Assembly (NCBI GenBank): GCA_004552615.1
Contig: SFNZ01000074.1
Span: 1 to 18,845, forward strand
Source: Bacteroidales bacterium
Lineage (GTDB): Bacteria > Bacteroidota > Bacteroidia > Bacteroidales > UBA932
Direction: 5' to 3'
Length of the DNA: 18,845 bases
Notes under the pieces: generated by a model
Told to the model about the DNA's origin: nothing
Database searches by the model: none
What the model saw: the letters and a program-made list of their open reading frames with translations, nothing else
Shown: one piece after another, positions 8,058 through 14,403 of the stretch
Numbering within the stretch: the first letter of the stretch is position 1
Layout of the letters: the number at the start of each line of letters is the position of its first letter
Translations under genes and position numbers: made by a program

Positions 8058-8843
8058 ATGAAGACAGCGTGGAAATACGTGGCTGCGGCAATTATAGTCA
8101 CCGTGATATTGTCCCTGATGGTCGCTTTGGACGTCAGGAGCTCGAATGTGCGCAGTGAGAGGACATGTTCAGGTATCAAGGTGGAGTTCGCGGACCAGAA
8201 AGGGCTGGATTTCGTGACGGAGAAGGATGTCAGGAAATATGTGGACGAGGTCTGCGGCACCTGTTCCGGGAAGCGTGTCGAGGAACTGGACCTGGCCGGG
8301 ATAGAGGCCCATGTGGACGGGAAAAGCGCGGTGAAGAAAAGCGAGGTTTATGTGACCAAGGACGGGGTCCTGCATGTCATGATATCGCAGCGTGAGCCGG
8401 TGGTGAGATTCTCCACTCCTTCCGGTGGCTGGTATTCGGACGAGGACGGCTACCTGTTCCCGTTGCAGAAGAATTACACGTCCCGTGTGCCTATCGTTGA
8501 CGGAAATGTGCCGGTGAGACTGCCGGGAAAGGATTTTTCGGGTGTGCCGTCGAAGGCCGCGGAGAGAATGTGGCTGCAGGGAATCATCGGCATGGTCGAC
8601 TATCTCTCGACTCACAGGCAGTGGAACGAGGCTGTGACACAGATACATGTGGACGGCAGGGGCCGGATTATCCTGGTCCCGAGGAGGGGAAAGGAAAAAT
8701 TTATTTTCGGTCGTCCGGAGGACATGGAGAGGAAATTCGCCAAGATCGAGGATTACTACAGGTACATCGTGCCGGAGAAGGGGGAGGGATATTATTCCAC
8801 GGTCAATGTCTCCTATGACGGCCAGATTGTTTGCAGAAAATAA
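8058..8843 (+). CDS. ftsQ: Cell division protein FtsQ/DivIB
   Basis: Bitopic divisome protein that links cytoplasmic and periplasmic division proteins. The 261-residue product has one N-terminal membrane helix (about residues 6-24) after a short basic start (MKTAWK). A POTRA-like region follows at about 40-115, containing FVTEKDVRKYVDE, then VYVTKDGVLHVMISQREPVV, which resembles the conserved beta-strand block preceding the FtsQ domain (WYSDEDGYLFPL). FtsQ is weakly conserved, so position between murC and ftsA carries much of the weight. I chose ATG 8058 over TTG 8028. The TTG start directly abuts the murC stop and adds ten residues ahead of the basic membrane anchor, while the ATG has a normal AT-rich leader. 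ftsA begins 21 bases downstream. Confidence 0.88.
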   Translation: MKTAWKYVAAAIIVTVILSLMVALDVRSSNVRSERTCSGIKVEFADQKGLDFVTEKDVRKYVDEVCGTCSGKRVEELDLAGIEAHVDGKSAVKKSEVYVTKDGVLHVMISQREPVVRFSTPSGGWYSDEDGYLFPLQKNYTSRVPIVDGNVPVRLPGKDFSGVPSKAAERMWLQGIIGMVDYLSTHRQWNEAVTQIHVDGRGRIILVPRRGKEKFIFGRPEDMERKFAKIEDYYRYIVPEKGEGYYSTVNVSYDGQIVCRK

Positions 8844-8864
8844 CTCAGGAAAAATTATACAGAT

Positions 8865-10328
8865 ATGAGCAGCGGATACAATACCAATGAAAGTTTCATA
8901 GCGGTCGTGGACCTCGGCACGGGGAAAATCTCCCTGACAGTCGCCAAGGTCGAGGGCAACAATACGCAGATTCTATTTTATCGTGCCGCAAAATCCGAGG
9001 GAATACGCAACAGCGCGATATTCAACCCGAAGAAGGCCGAAGGTGTCCTGTCAGGGCTCCTTTCTGCAGCCGAGGAGGAGCTGAAGATAAAGATTTTGTC
9101 GGTGGTCGTGGGGCTTCCGCGCTGCGGGGTTCGTCAGGAGAAGGCCGAGGCCATCTGCCAGAGGAACGATCCGGACGAGTGCATAACAGTGGAGGAAATC
9201 GAGAGCCTCAAATGCATCGCGAAGGAGGAGCATCATCTCGGCGATCCGGACAAGGAGGAAATCTACGGGGCTGTGGCTCAATGCTTTTCGACTCCGGAAT
9301 ATTTCCAGGTCAATGAGAATGACATTGTCGGAATGATCAGTTCCGAAGTTACGGGACATTTCAACGTGTTCATCGGCAGGAGAAGCCGTATCAACAACAT
9401 TTACAAGGTGTTCAATGACCTCGGGGTTGCCATTTCCCGCATGTATTTCAGCCCGGTGGCGACATCGAGGGCTGTCCTTACCGACGAGGAGATGCACAAC
9501 GGTGTGGCCCTCCTGGATTTCGGGGCAGGCGCGACGTCCGTGAGCATCTACAGGAACAGGGTGCTTGCGCATTATGCTTCAATTGTGGTGACGTCCGACA
9601 TCAGGAACGAGTGCAGTATCTCGGAAAGGCTTGCCGAGAATATCAAGTGCGCGTACGGCGGCTGCATGCCTGACAGGCTCCAGACTCTCAGCGAGAAGAT
9701 TATCCAGATTGAGAGTGATGACATGAACGTCTGCAACCAGATTCCGGTCAGCTATCTGTCTGAAATTATTTCCGCGAGGGAGAAGGAGATTATCGATGCA
9801 ATGTTGTACGAGATATCCGAAAGCGGTCTTGCCGGAGCTCTCCGCAAAGGCGTGGTGATAACCGGAGGCGGTGCGGAGATGCTGAATCTCGGCAATTACA
9901 TAAGGGAATTGTCCGGTTATACCGTCAGGGTGGCGTGCCCGAGAAACGGATTCGTGGCCACCGGCTGCGAGGAGATTCTCAAGCCTGCCGCCGTTGCATC
10001 CGCGGGAATGGTTCTTTTGGCCAAGGGGGAAGGGCTGAACTGCTGCACGGTTTCCGAGGATTATGTTGCCGAGGCAGCTGCTGATGTTCCTGGGCTGGAG
10101 CAGGCCGGGTCCGGAGTGGAGGAAGTATGGAACAATCTCGTCTCAAGTCCGGCGGAGGAAACTACGGAAACACCTGATATTGAGGAGAATGCAGATGAGG
10201 TTGGCAAGCAGCCTGAAACTCCGGCCGCCGAAGAGGAACCTGAAAAGGAGAAGAAACCGGGATTCTTCAAGACCATTGCCTGGAAGGTACAGAAATATTA
10301 CAATGAGATCAGTAAAGAAACAGTTTGA
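8865..10328 (+). CDS. ftsA: Cell division protein FtsA (actin-like membrane tether of FtsZ)
   Basis: Actin-fold ATPase that anchors FtsZ filaments to the membrane. The 487 residues show the phosphate-1 motif AVVDLGTGKISLTVAK (13-28), the 1C-domain region between the two actin halves, phosphate-2 motif VALLDFGAGATSVSIY (about 214-229, with D218) and the adenosine motif GVVITGGGAEM (329-339). After about residue 400 comes an acidic, proline-rich, low-complexity linker. It ends in a basic amphipathic segment (KKPGFFKTIAWKVQKYYNEI) that fits the FtsA membrane-targeting helix. The linker is longer than in E. coli FtsA (about 420 residues). Its TGA shares one base with the ftsZ ATG (TGATG), so the two are probably translationally coupled. 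Confidence 0.95.
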   Translation: MSSGYNTNESFIAVVDLGTGKISLTVAKVEGNNTQILFYRAAKSEGIRNSAIFNPKKAEGVLSGLLSAAEEELKIKILSVVVGLPRCGVRQEKAEAICQRNDPDECITVEEIESLKCIAKEEHHLGDPDKEEIYGAVAQCFSTPEYFQVNENDIVGMISSEVTGHFNVFIGRRSRINNIYKVFNDLGVAISRMYFSPVATSRAVLTDEEMHNGVALLDFGAGATSVSIYRNRVLAHYASIVVTSDIRNECSISERLAENIKCAYGGCMPDRLQTLSEKIIQIESDDMNVCNQIPVSYLSEIISAREKEIIDAMLYEISESGLAGALRKGVVITGGGAEMLNLGNYIRELSGYTVRVACPRNGFVATGCEEILKPAAVASAGMVLLAKGEGLNCCTVSEDYVAEAAADVPGLEQAGSGVEEVWNNLVSSPAEETTETPDIEENADEVGKQPETPAAEEEPEKEKKPGFFKTIAWKVQKYYNEISKETV

Positions 10329-11593
10329 TGATTATGCCTGACTATTTGAATACGACCGATATAGTAACTCCGAGCGACTGGGTTCCGGAGAACTCGATGA
10401 TCAAGGTGCTCGGTGTGGGCGGTGGCGGGTGCAATGCCGTCACCTATATGTACAACCAGAAGATCCAGGGTTGCAGTTTCATTGTCTGCAATACTGATTC
10501 CCAGGCTCTTATGAAGAGTAATGTGCCTGTCAAGGTGCAGCTCGGAGACGGGCTGGGAGCGGGTACCGTGCCGTCCAAGGCGAGGAAGGCTGCCCTCGAG
10601 TCACAGGAACTGATTGCGGAGAAGGTACTCGACTGCGGCACCCAGATGTTGTTCATTACGGCAGGACTCGGAGGTGGAACCGGTACTGGTGCGTCTCCGG
10701 TAATCGCGAAGATGGCCAAGGATCGCGGCATCCTGACCGTGGCGGTCGTCACTCTTCCGTTCCAGAATGAGGGAAAGCAGGCTCTTTCCAAGGCGAGTGA
10801 CGGAATCCACGAACTTGAGAGGAACGTGGACAGTCTCCTGATAATCAATAACGAGAAGCTTTATTCCTATTTCGGCGCTGAACTGGTGCAGGACGCTTTC
10901 CCGAAGGCGGACGAGATTCTCGCCACTGCTGTCAGGGGCATCATCGAGATTATCAAGAAGCCGGGATACATCAATGTGGATTTCCAGGATGTCATCACGA
11001 TGATGAAGAATAGCGGAATGGCCCTTATGGGCTGCGGCAGCGGTTCGGGCCGGAACAGGCTGGAGGATGCCGTGAAGGGCGCCCTCGAATCTCCGCTCCT
11101 GAATGATTTCGACCTCAAGACAGCCAAGAACCTGTTGGTCAATGTCACTGCGGGAAAGAACAACCAGGGCCTGACCATGGAGCAGTTCGGAAAGATAAGC
11201 GAGCTCATCGCCGGCTATACGGGAGTGGTGGACAAGTCCAAGAGGGGACTTATCTGGGATGATGACCCGAATGTGGGCGACACTATCCATATCACGGTGA
11301 TTGCCACCGGTTTCAATACGAGCATGGCGGAGCTGACGGGCAATGATTACGGCAAACTTATCATCGTGGACAAGGATTTCACCTATACGGATGACTACAA
11401 GCCTGTCTCCGGGGAAATCCAACTGACCGACGAGGTGCATATCAACAAGATAAGTTACAATACCGTAGAGAACATACCGCATTTCCATTTCGACACGAAG
11501 CCTGTTCTCTTGGTGTCCAATGATCAGGAAATCAGCGAGTTGACCAATACGGCGGCCATCCGCCGCACATCCCGTCCCCAGAAGCAGGACTGA
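10328..11593 (+). CDS. ftsZ: Cell division GTPase FtsZ
   Basis: Tubulin-like GTPase that forms the division ring. The 421-residue product has VGGGGCNAV near residue 28, the GTP signature GLGGGTGTG (113-121) and the T7 catalytic loop NVDFQDV (216-222) with both aspartates (D218, D221). The start is taken as ATG 10328, overlapping the ftsA stop by one base. ATG 10334 is also possible, and the TTG at 10325 is not needed. Two oddities are visible. The stretch leading to the phosphate-binding loop reads QLGDGLGAGTVP, about four residues shorter than the common GxxLTxGLGAGxxP. The C-terminus lacks an obvious copy of the conserved D-I-P-x-F-L-R-R peptide, though TNTAAIRR may be its degenerate counterpart. 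ftsZ is the last dcw gene; repeat copy 1 begins 22 bases after its stop. Confidence 0.96.
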   Translation: MIMPDYLNTTDIVTPSDWVPENSMIKVLGVGGGGCNAVTYMYNQKIQGCSFIVCNTDSQALMKSNVPVKVQLGDGLGAGTVPSKARKAALESQELIAEKVLDCGTQMLFITAGLGGGTGTGASPVIAKMAKDRGILTVAVVTLPFQNEGKQALSKASDGIHELERNVDSLLIINNEKLYSYFGAELVQDAFPKADEILATAVRGIIEIIKKPGYINVDFQDVITMMKNSGMALMGCGSGSGRNRLEDAVKGALESPLLNDFDLKTAKNLLVNVTAGKNNQGLTMEQFGKISELIAGYTGVVDKSKRGLIWDDDPNVGDTIHITVIATGFNTSMAELTGNDYGKLIIVDKDFTYTDDYKPVSGEIQLTDEVHINKISYNTVENIPHFHFDTKPVLLVSNDQEISELTNTAAIRRTSRPQKQD

Positions 11594-11614
11594 ATGACCA
11601 CATGATTTGACTAA
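11592..11614 (+). repeat. Direct repeat flanking intergenic repeat copy 1, left
   Basis: A 23-bp segment (begins GAATGACCACATG, ends TTTGACTAA) that overlaps the ftsZ stop by two bases. It matches 20 of 23 positions with 11788-11810 on the other side of the hairpin-rich element. It could be an old target-site duplication or the residual right end of a lost tandem copy. Confidence 0.75.
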
Positions 11615-11786
11615 AGTTTCGCAGAGCGAAACAACTGCTTTTGAGGCCTTCAGTCCGAGGGTAAGTCCCTTTCCCGGGGAAAGGGATTTAGGGAAAGGGT
11701 AGCGTATACATAATTTGCGCGTGGGCCTTTTGCTCGCACAGAGCAATAAATTCTCTGAAAAGCAGCAATTTGCGACTTGCGAAACT
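11615..11786. repeat. Hairpin-rich intergenic repeat with terminal inverted repeats, copy 1
   Basis: A 172-bp non-coding element between ftsZ and the alpha-galactosidase, homologous to 18050-18258. The first 65 bp match copy 2 at 60 positions. Its ends are inverted repeats: AGTTTCGCA at the left and TGCGAAACT at the right. A second inner pair follows, CTGCTTTTGAG (11635-11645) against CTGAAAAGCAG (11755-11765), so the arms extend about 30 bp with mismatches. Inside are the perfect hairpin GTTTCGC-AGA-GCGAAAC (11616-11632), an almost perfect 29-bp palindrome centred on CCCGGGG (11662-11690), and TTGCTC-GCACA-GAGCAA (11730-11746). No credible protein is encoded. It resembles a MITE or REP-type element and would be transcribed as structured RNA in any ftsZ read-through transcript. 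Confidence 0.85.
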
Positions 11787-11787
11787 T

Positions 11788-11810
11788 GAATAACCACATG
11801 GATTGACTAA
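11788..11810 (+). repeat. Direct repeat flanking intergenic repeat copy 1, right
   Basis: A 23-bp segment (begins GAATAACCACATG, ends ATTGACTAA) matching 11592-11614 at 20 of 23 positions. It ends 11 bases before the alpha-galactosidase start codon. The same GAATAAC follows copy 2 at 18260-18266, so at least the first bases may belong to the element's right boundary. Confidence 0.75.
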
Positions 11811-11821
11811 CATATTGCATT

Positions 11822-13999
11822 ATGAGAAAGTGCGCTCTTGTTTTGTCGCTTGCAGCCATTGCGGCGGCGGCTTCGGCCAAGGATATTGCCTTGAATACTC
11901 CTAACACCACTCTGCTCCTGCAGGCCGAGCCGGGAGCACGCGTGTATGTGCGTTATTACGGAAGCCGGCTGGACGATATGTCCCAGGTGCGGAACGCCAA
12001 TATCCGCGGCGAAGAGGCCTATCCGTGTTTCGGTTACGGGTCAGGGTTCATCAGCTCCATGGCGTTGGGCGTGACGCATTCCGACGGGGATCTCGGTACG
12101 GACCTGCGTTATGTCTCCGATTCCTGCACGGGATTCGAAGGCGGGACCGACTATGTTGTCACGACAAGGGACACGAAGCACAATTTCGAGGTTGACCTGT
12201 GCTACAGGACCTACGGCAATTGTGATGTAATAGAGATGTGGACGGTCATCCGCAATGGCGAGAAGAAGCCGGTCGTGCTCGAGAAATATGCGAGTGCCGC
12301 CCTGCCGTTCCGTAAAGGGGATGTATGGGTGAGCCATGAACATGGTACCTGGGCTTCCGAGGCATGGCTGACCGAAGAGCCCCTGAATGCCGGCCGACTG
12401 GAAATCGCGGACTTGTCCGGAACGAGGAACGCGATGCTGAACCGTCCTAACATTATGTTGTCGCTCGACGGGAAACCTCGCGAGAATGCGGGACGGACCG
12501 TGGGCGCGGTGCTCTGCTGGAGCGGAAATTACAGGATGACCATAGATACGGACAGTGGCCGGTATCATCATCTTGTCTGCGGTATCAACGAGACCGGAAG
12601 CCGTTATACTTTAGGAAGGAATGAATGCTTCACGACACCGGCCCTTGCTGTGGTGTATTCTGACGAGGGCAAGGGCGGAGTGAGCCGGAATTACCACAGG
12701 TGGGCCCGCCTGAACGGCAAGATCCACAATGGCCAGGCGCTTCGCAAGACTTTGCTCAATTCCTGGGAAGGTGTCTATCTGAATGTCAGCCAGGGGGCAA
12801 TGGAGAAGATGATGGACGGGGTGCAGGCTCTCGGGGCCGAGCTTTTCGTGATGGACGACGGCTGGTTCGGCGGCAAGTACAAGCGCAGCATTGACAATTG
12901 TGCCCTCGGCGACTGGGTGACCGATACCGATAAATTGCCGGACGGGGTTCCGGCTCTCGAGAAGGCGGCTGCAGCGCGTGGGCTGAAATGGGGAATCTGG
13001 ATTGAGCCGGAGATGACCAATACCCTGAGCGAACTGTACGAGAAGCATCCTGACTGGGTCATCTGCAATCCCGGCAGGGAGCCTGTCTGCGGAAGGGGAG
13101 GCACCCAGCTCGTGCTGGACATGAGTAATCCAGCCGTGCAGGACTATGTGTTCAGTATCGTGGACAATATCATGAAGGAGACTCCCGGGACATATTATAT
13201 CAAGTGGGACTGCAATATGGATATCAACAGCGTCGGGTCGTCCTACCTGACGTCCGACAGGCAGAGTCATCTGTATGTGGACTATCATCTCGGCCTTGTG
13301 AGGACTCTGGAGAGGATTCGTGCGAACTATCCGGATCTGGTGATCCAGGATTGCGCAAGTGGCGGAGGACGTGTGAATTACGGCCTGATGCCATATTTCG
13401 ACGAGTTCTGGACGAGTGACAATACCGATGCGGAGCAGCGTCTGTTCATCCAGTGGGGGACGTCGATGTTCTTCCCTCCTTGTGCAATGGCGCAGCACGT
13501 GAGCGCTTCCCCGAATCACCAGACGGGGCGCGTGCTTCCCCTGAAGTTCCGTTTCGACGTGGCTATGACCGGGCGTCTCGGCATGGAGATGAAGCCATCA
13601 GACCTCAGTCCGGAGGAGTTCGAGTTCGCTCGCAATGCATTCGCTACTTACAAGGAAATCCGTCCTGTGGTGCAGCAGGGAGATCTTTACAGGATTCTCT
13701 CTCCTTATGACAGTCACGGGTTGGCAAGTGAGATTTTCGTGACGGAGGACAAGTCGGAGGCTGTGTTCTTCGCCTACAAGTTCCGCCAGTATGCCAATTC
13801 CCCGGCCTGGCCTTGTTTCCGTTTCGACGGTCTCGACCCTGATGCTCAATACGTTCTGACCGAACTGAACCGCACCTCGGGTCCTGAACCGTGGGAGGGG
13901 AAGACCTTCTCCGGCAGATTCCTGATGGATACCGGAATCGAGCTGTCTCTCGGCGGGGTATATTCCAGCTGCATCATCAGGTGTTCTTCGTGTCGGTGA
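11822..13999 (+). CDS. Secreted GH36-family alpha-galactosidase
   Basis: Glycoside hydrolase cleaving terminal alpha-galactosides (melibiose, raffinose-type sugars or plant galactomannan side chains). The 725-residue protein starts with a signal peptide (basic MRK, hydrophobic core, ASA cleavage site after residue 19, no lipobox cysteine), so export to the periplasm is expected. GH36 landmarks run in order: an N-terminal beta-sandwich, FVMDDGWFGG (342-351), GIWIEPEMTN (391-400), YIKWDCN with D463 as the likely nucleophile, CASGGGRVNYGL, and FWTSDNTDA with D533 as the likely acid/base. The C-terminus GGVYSSCIIR is the usual short beta-domain ending. It is not a dcw gene and has no transporter or SusC/D partner in the window. 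A hairpin-rich repeat precedes it and two face-to-face terminators follow. The family assignment is firm; the natural substrate is an inference. Confidence 0.95.
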   Translation: MRKCALVLSLAAIAAAASAKDIALNTPNTTLLLQAEPGARVYVRYYGSRLDDMSQVRNANIRGEEAYPCFGYGSGFISSMALGVTHSDGDLGTDLRYVSDSCTGFEGGTDYVVTTRDTKHNFEVDLCYRTYGNCDVIEMWTVIRNGEKKPVVLEKYASAALPFRKGDVWVSHEHGTWASEAWLTEEPLNAGRLEIADLSGTRNAMLNRPNIMLSLDGKPRENAGRTVGAVLCWSGNYRMTIDTDSGRYHHLVCGINETGSRYTLGRNECFTTPALAVVYSDEGKGGVSRNYHRWARLNGKIHNGQALRKTLLNSWEGVYLNVSQGAMEKMMDGVQALGAELFVMDDGWFGGKYKRSIDNCALGDWVTDTDKLPDGVPALEKAAAARGLKWGIWIEPEMTNTLSELYEKHPDWVICNPGREPVCGRGGTQLVLDMSNPAVQDYVFSIVDNIMKETPGTYYIKWDCNMDINSVGSSYLTSDRQSHLYVDYHLGLVRTLERIRANYPDLVIQDCASGGGRVNYGLMPYFDEFWTSDNTDAEQRLFIQWGTSMFFPPCAMAQHVSASPNHQTGRVLPLKFRFDVAMTGRLGMEMKPSDLSPEEFEFARNAFATYKEIRPVVQQGDLYRILSPYDSHGLASEIFVTEDKSEAVFFAYKFRQYANSPAWPCFRFDGLDPDAQYVLTELNRTSGPEPWEGKTFSGRFLMDTGIELSLGGVYSSCIIRCSSCR

Positions 14000-14032
14000 G
14001 TTGAATATAGGGCAGTTATATCCGGGGCGCTC

Positions 14033-14146
14033 GGGATTTGCTTGCTTCGCTCGCAAATCTCTGGGTGGTAGGGATTACGTCGCTTCGCTCGCAAATCCCT
14101 GGGCTCGCGGGATTTGCCGCACTGCGTGCGCCACATCCCTACCTCC
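14033..14146. repeat. Array of alternating GGGATTTGC / GCAAATCCC arms (BIME-like)
   Basis: Arms of one motif occur in alternating orientation: GGGATTTGC (14033-14041), GCAAATCTC (14053-14061), GGGATTACG (14071-14079), GCAAATCCC (14091-14099), GGGATTTGC (14109-14117) and CACATCCCTACC (from 14133). The fourth and fifth pair perfectly over 9 bp. GCTTCGCTCGCAAATC is a 38-bp-spaced direct repeat (from 14044 and 14082). GGTGGTAGGGAT (14064-14075) pairs with ATCCCTACCTCC (14135-14146) with one mismatch, enclosing the inner hairpins. The layout is like bacterial interspersed mosaic elements built from REP units. Confidence 0.7.
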
Positions 14147-14170
14147 GCGGGCCGTCATCATCACGCAGCA

Positions 14171-14203
14171 AACGCGGTTCTGCGGGGCAGAACCGGCGTT
14201 TTT
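14171..14203 (+). terminator. Intrinsic terminator for the alpha-galactosidase transcript
   Basis: Perfect 9-bp arms CGGTTCTGC (14175-14183) and GCAGAACCG (14187-14195) with a GGG loop, extended by AACG/CGTT around one bulged base. TTTTT follows at 14199-14203. It is placed and oriented to stop plus-strand transcription from the alpha-galactosidase. Confidence 0.75.
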
Positions 14204-14257
14204 GTATAGCGTCAGGCTTAGGAGAGCGAGCTCTCCACGCCTGGCGCTATACAAAAA
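14199..14257. repeat. 59-nt palindrome linking two terminators
   Basis: Outer arms TTTTTGTATAGCGTCAGGC (14199-14217) and GCCTGGCGCTATACAAAAA (14239-14257) pair at 18 of 19 positions. The inner arms GGAGAGC (14221-14227) and GCTCTCC (14230-14236) pair perfectly around GA. Its T-run and A-run are also the U-tracts of the plus-strand and minus-strand terminators on either side, so one palindrome serves both. Confidence 0.8.
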
Positions 14258-14353
14258 CCGCACGGACAGGCCGTGCGGTTTGCTGGTGATGTGATTCGGT
14301 TGGGATTTTATTGAGCGGCGGAAATGGATTCCGGCCGGCCGGTTTTTTGAACC
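14252..14353 (-). ncRNA. Candidate small RNA, about 100 nt
   Basis: A TAnnTTTG box on the minus strand would start RNA near 14353, and the strong intrinsic terminator would end it near 14252. The predicted RNA begins with a hairpin (CCGGTT/AACCGG arms at 14350-14355 and 14339-14344) and ends with the 11-bp terminator stem. It has no plausible small protein. It could equally be only the 3' untranslated region of the glycosyltransferase operon, with a fortuitous promoter match. Start and end are estimates. Confidence 0.3.
14253..14281 (-). terminator. Intrinsic terminator for minus-strand transcription
   Basis: AAACCGCACGG (14255-14265) and CCGTGCGGTTT (14271-14281) pair perfectly over 11 bp around ACAGG. 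Read on the minus strand, the stem is followed by TTTTTG (A-run 14253-14257). It would stop the glycosyltransferase operon, and also any RNA started at the promoter-like site at 14360-14389. The short TTT on the plus side could make it weakly bidirectional. Confidence 0.75.
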
Positions 14354-14359
14354 GGACTG

Positions 14360-14389
14360 CAAATATAATGCTTTTTTATTGATTGGCAA
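14360..14389 (-). promoter_or_regulatory. Bacteroidota-type promoter-like sequence, minus strand
   Basis: Read on the minus strand, TTG (14389-14387) is followed after 19 bases by TATATTTG (14367-14360), matching the TAnnTTTG -7 element with a -33 TTG at a suitable distance. It lies downstream of the glycosyltransferase stop and points into the convergent intergenic region. Confidence 0.4.
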
Positions 14390-14403
14390 TAGTTTTTTTT
14401 ATT

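Larger units (their letters stand above)
14000..14403. other. 404-bp convergent intergenic region
   Basis: No protein gene is supported between the alpha-galactosidase stop and the stop of the minus-strand glycosyltransferase. The region contains an alternating inverted-repeat array (14033-14146), a plus-strand terminator, a 59-nt palindrome, a minus-strand terminator and a minus-strand promoter-like sequence, each listed separately. Open frames of around 100 codons cross it on both strands, but they merely translate these hairpins. Confidence 0.85.

Noticed and set aside
11615..11786. Insertion sequence with its own transposase
   Set aside because: The element is 172 bp with no coding frame. 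If mobile, it must depend on a transposase elsewhere.
14033..14146. CRISPR array
   Set aside because: Repeats are short, alternate in orientation and lack uniform direct repeats with unique spacers; no cas genes nearby.
14001..14294. 97-codon plus-strand frame after the alpha-galactosidase, and a 104-codon minus-strand frame (14075-14389)
   Set aside because: Both merely translate inverted-repeat arms and terminator stems; no recognisable domain or coding context.
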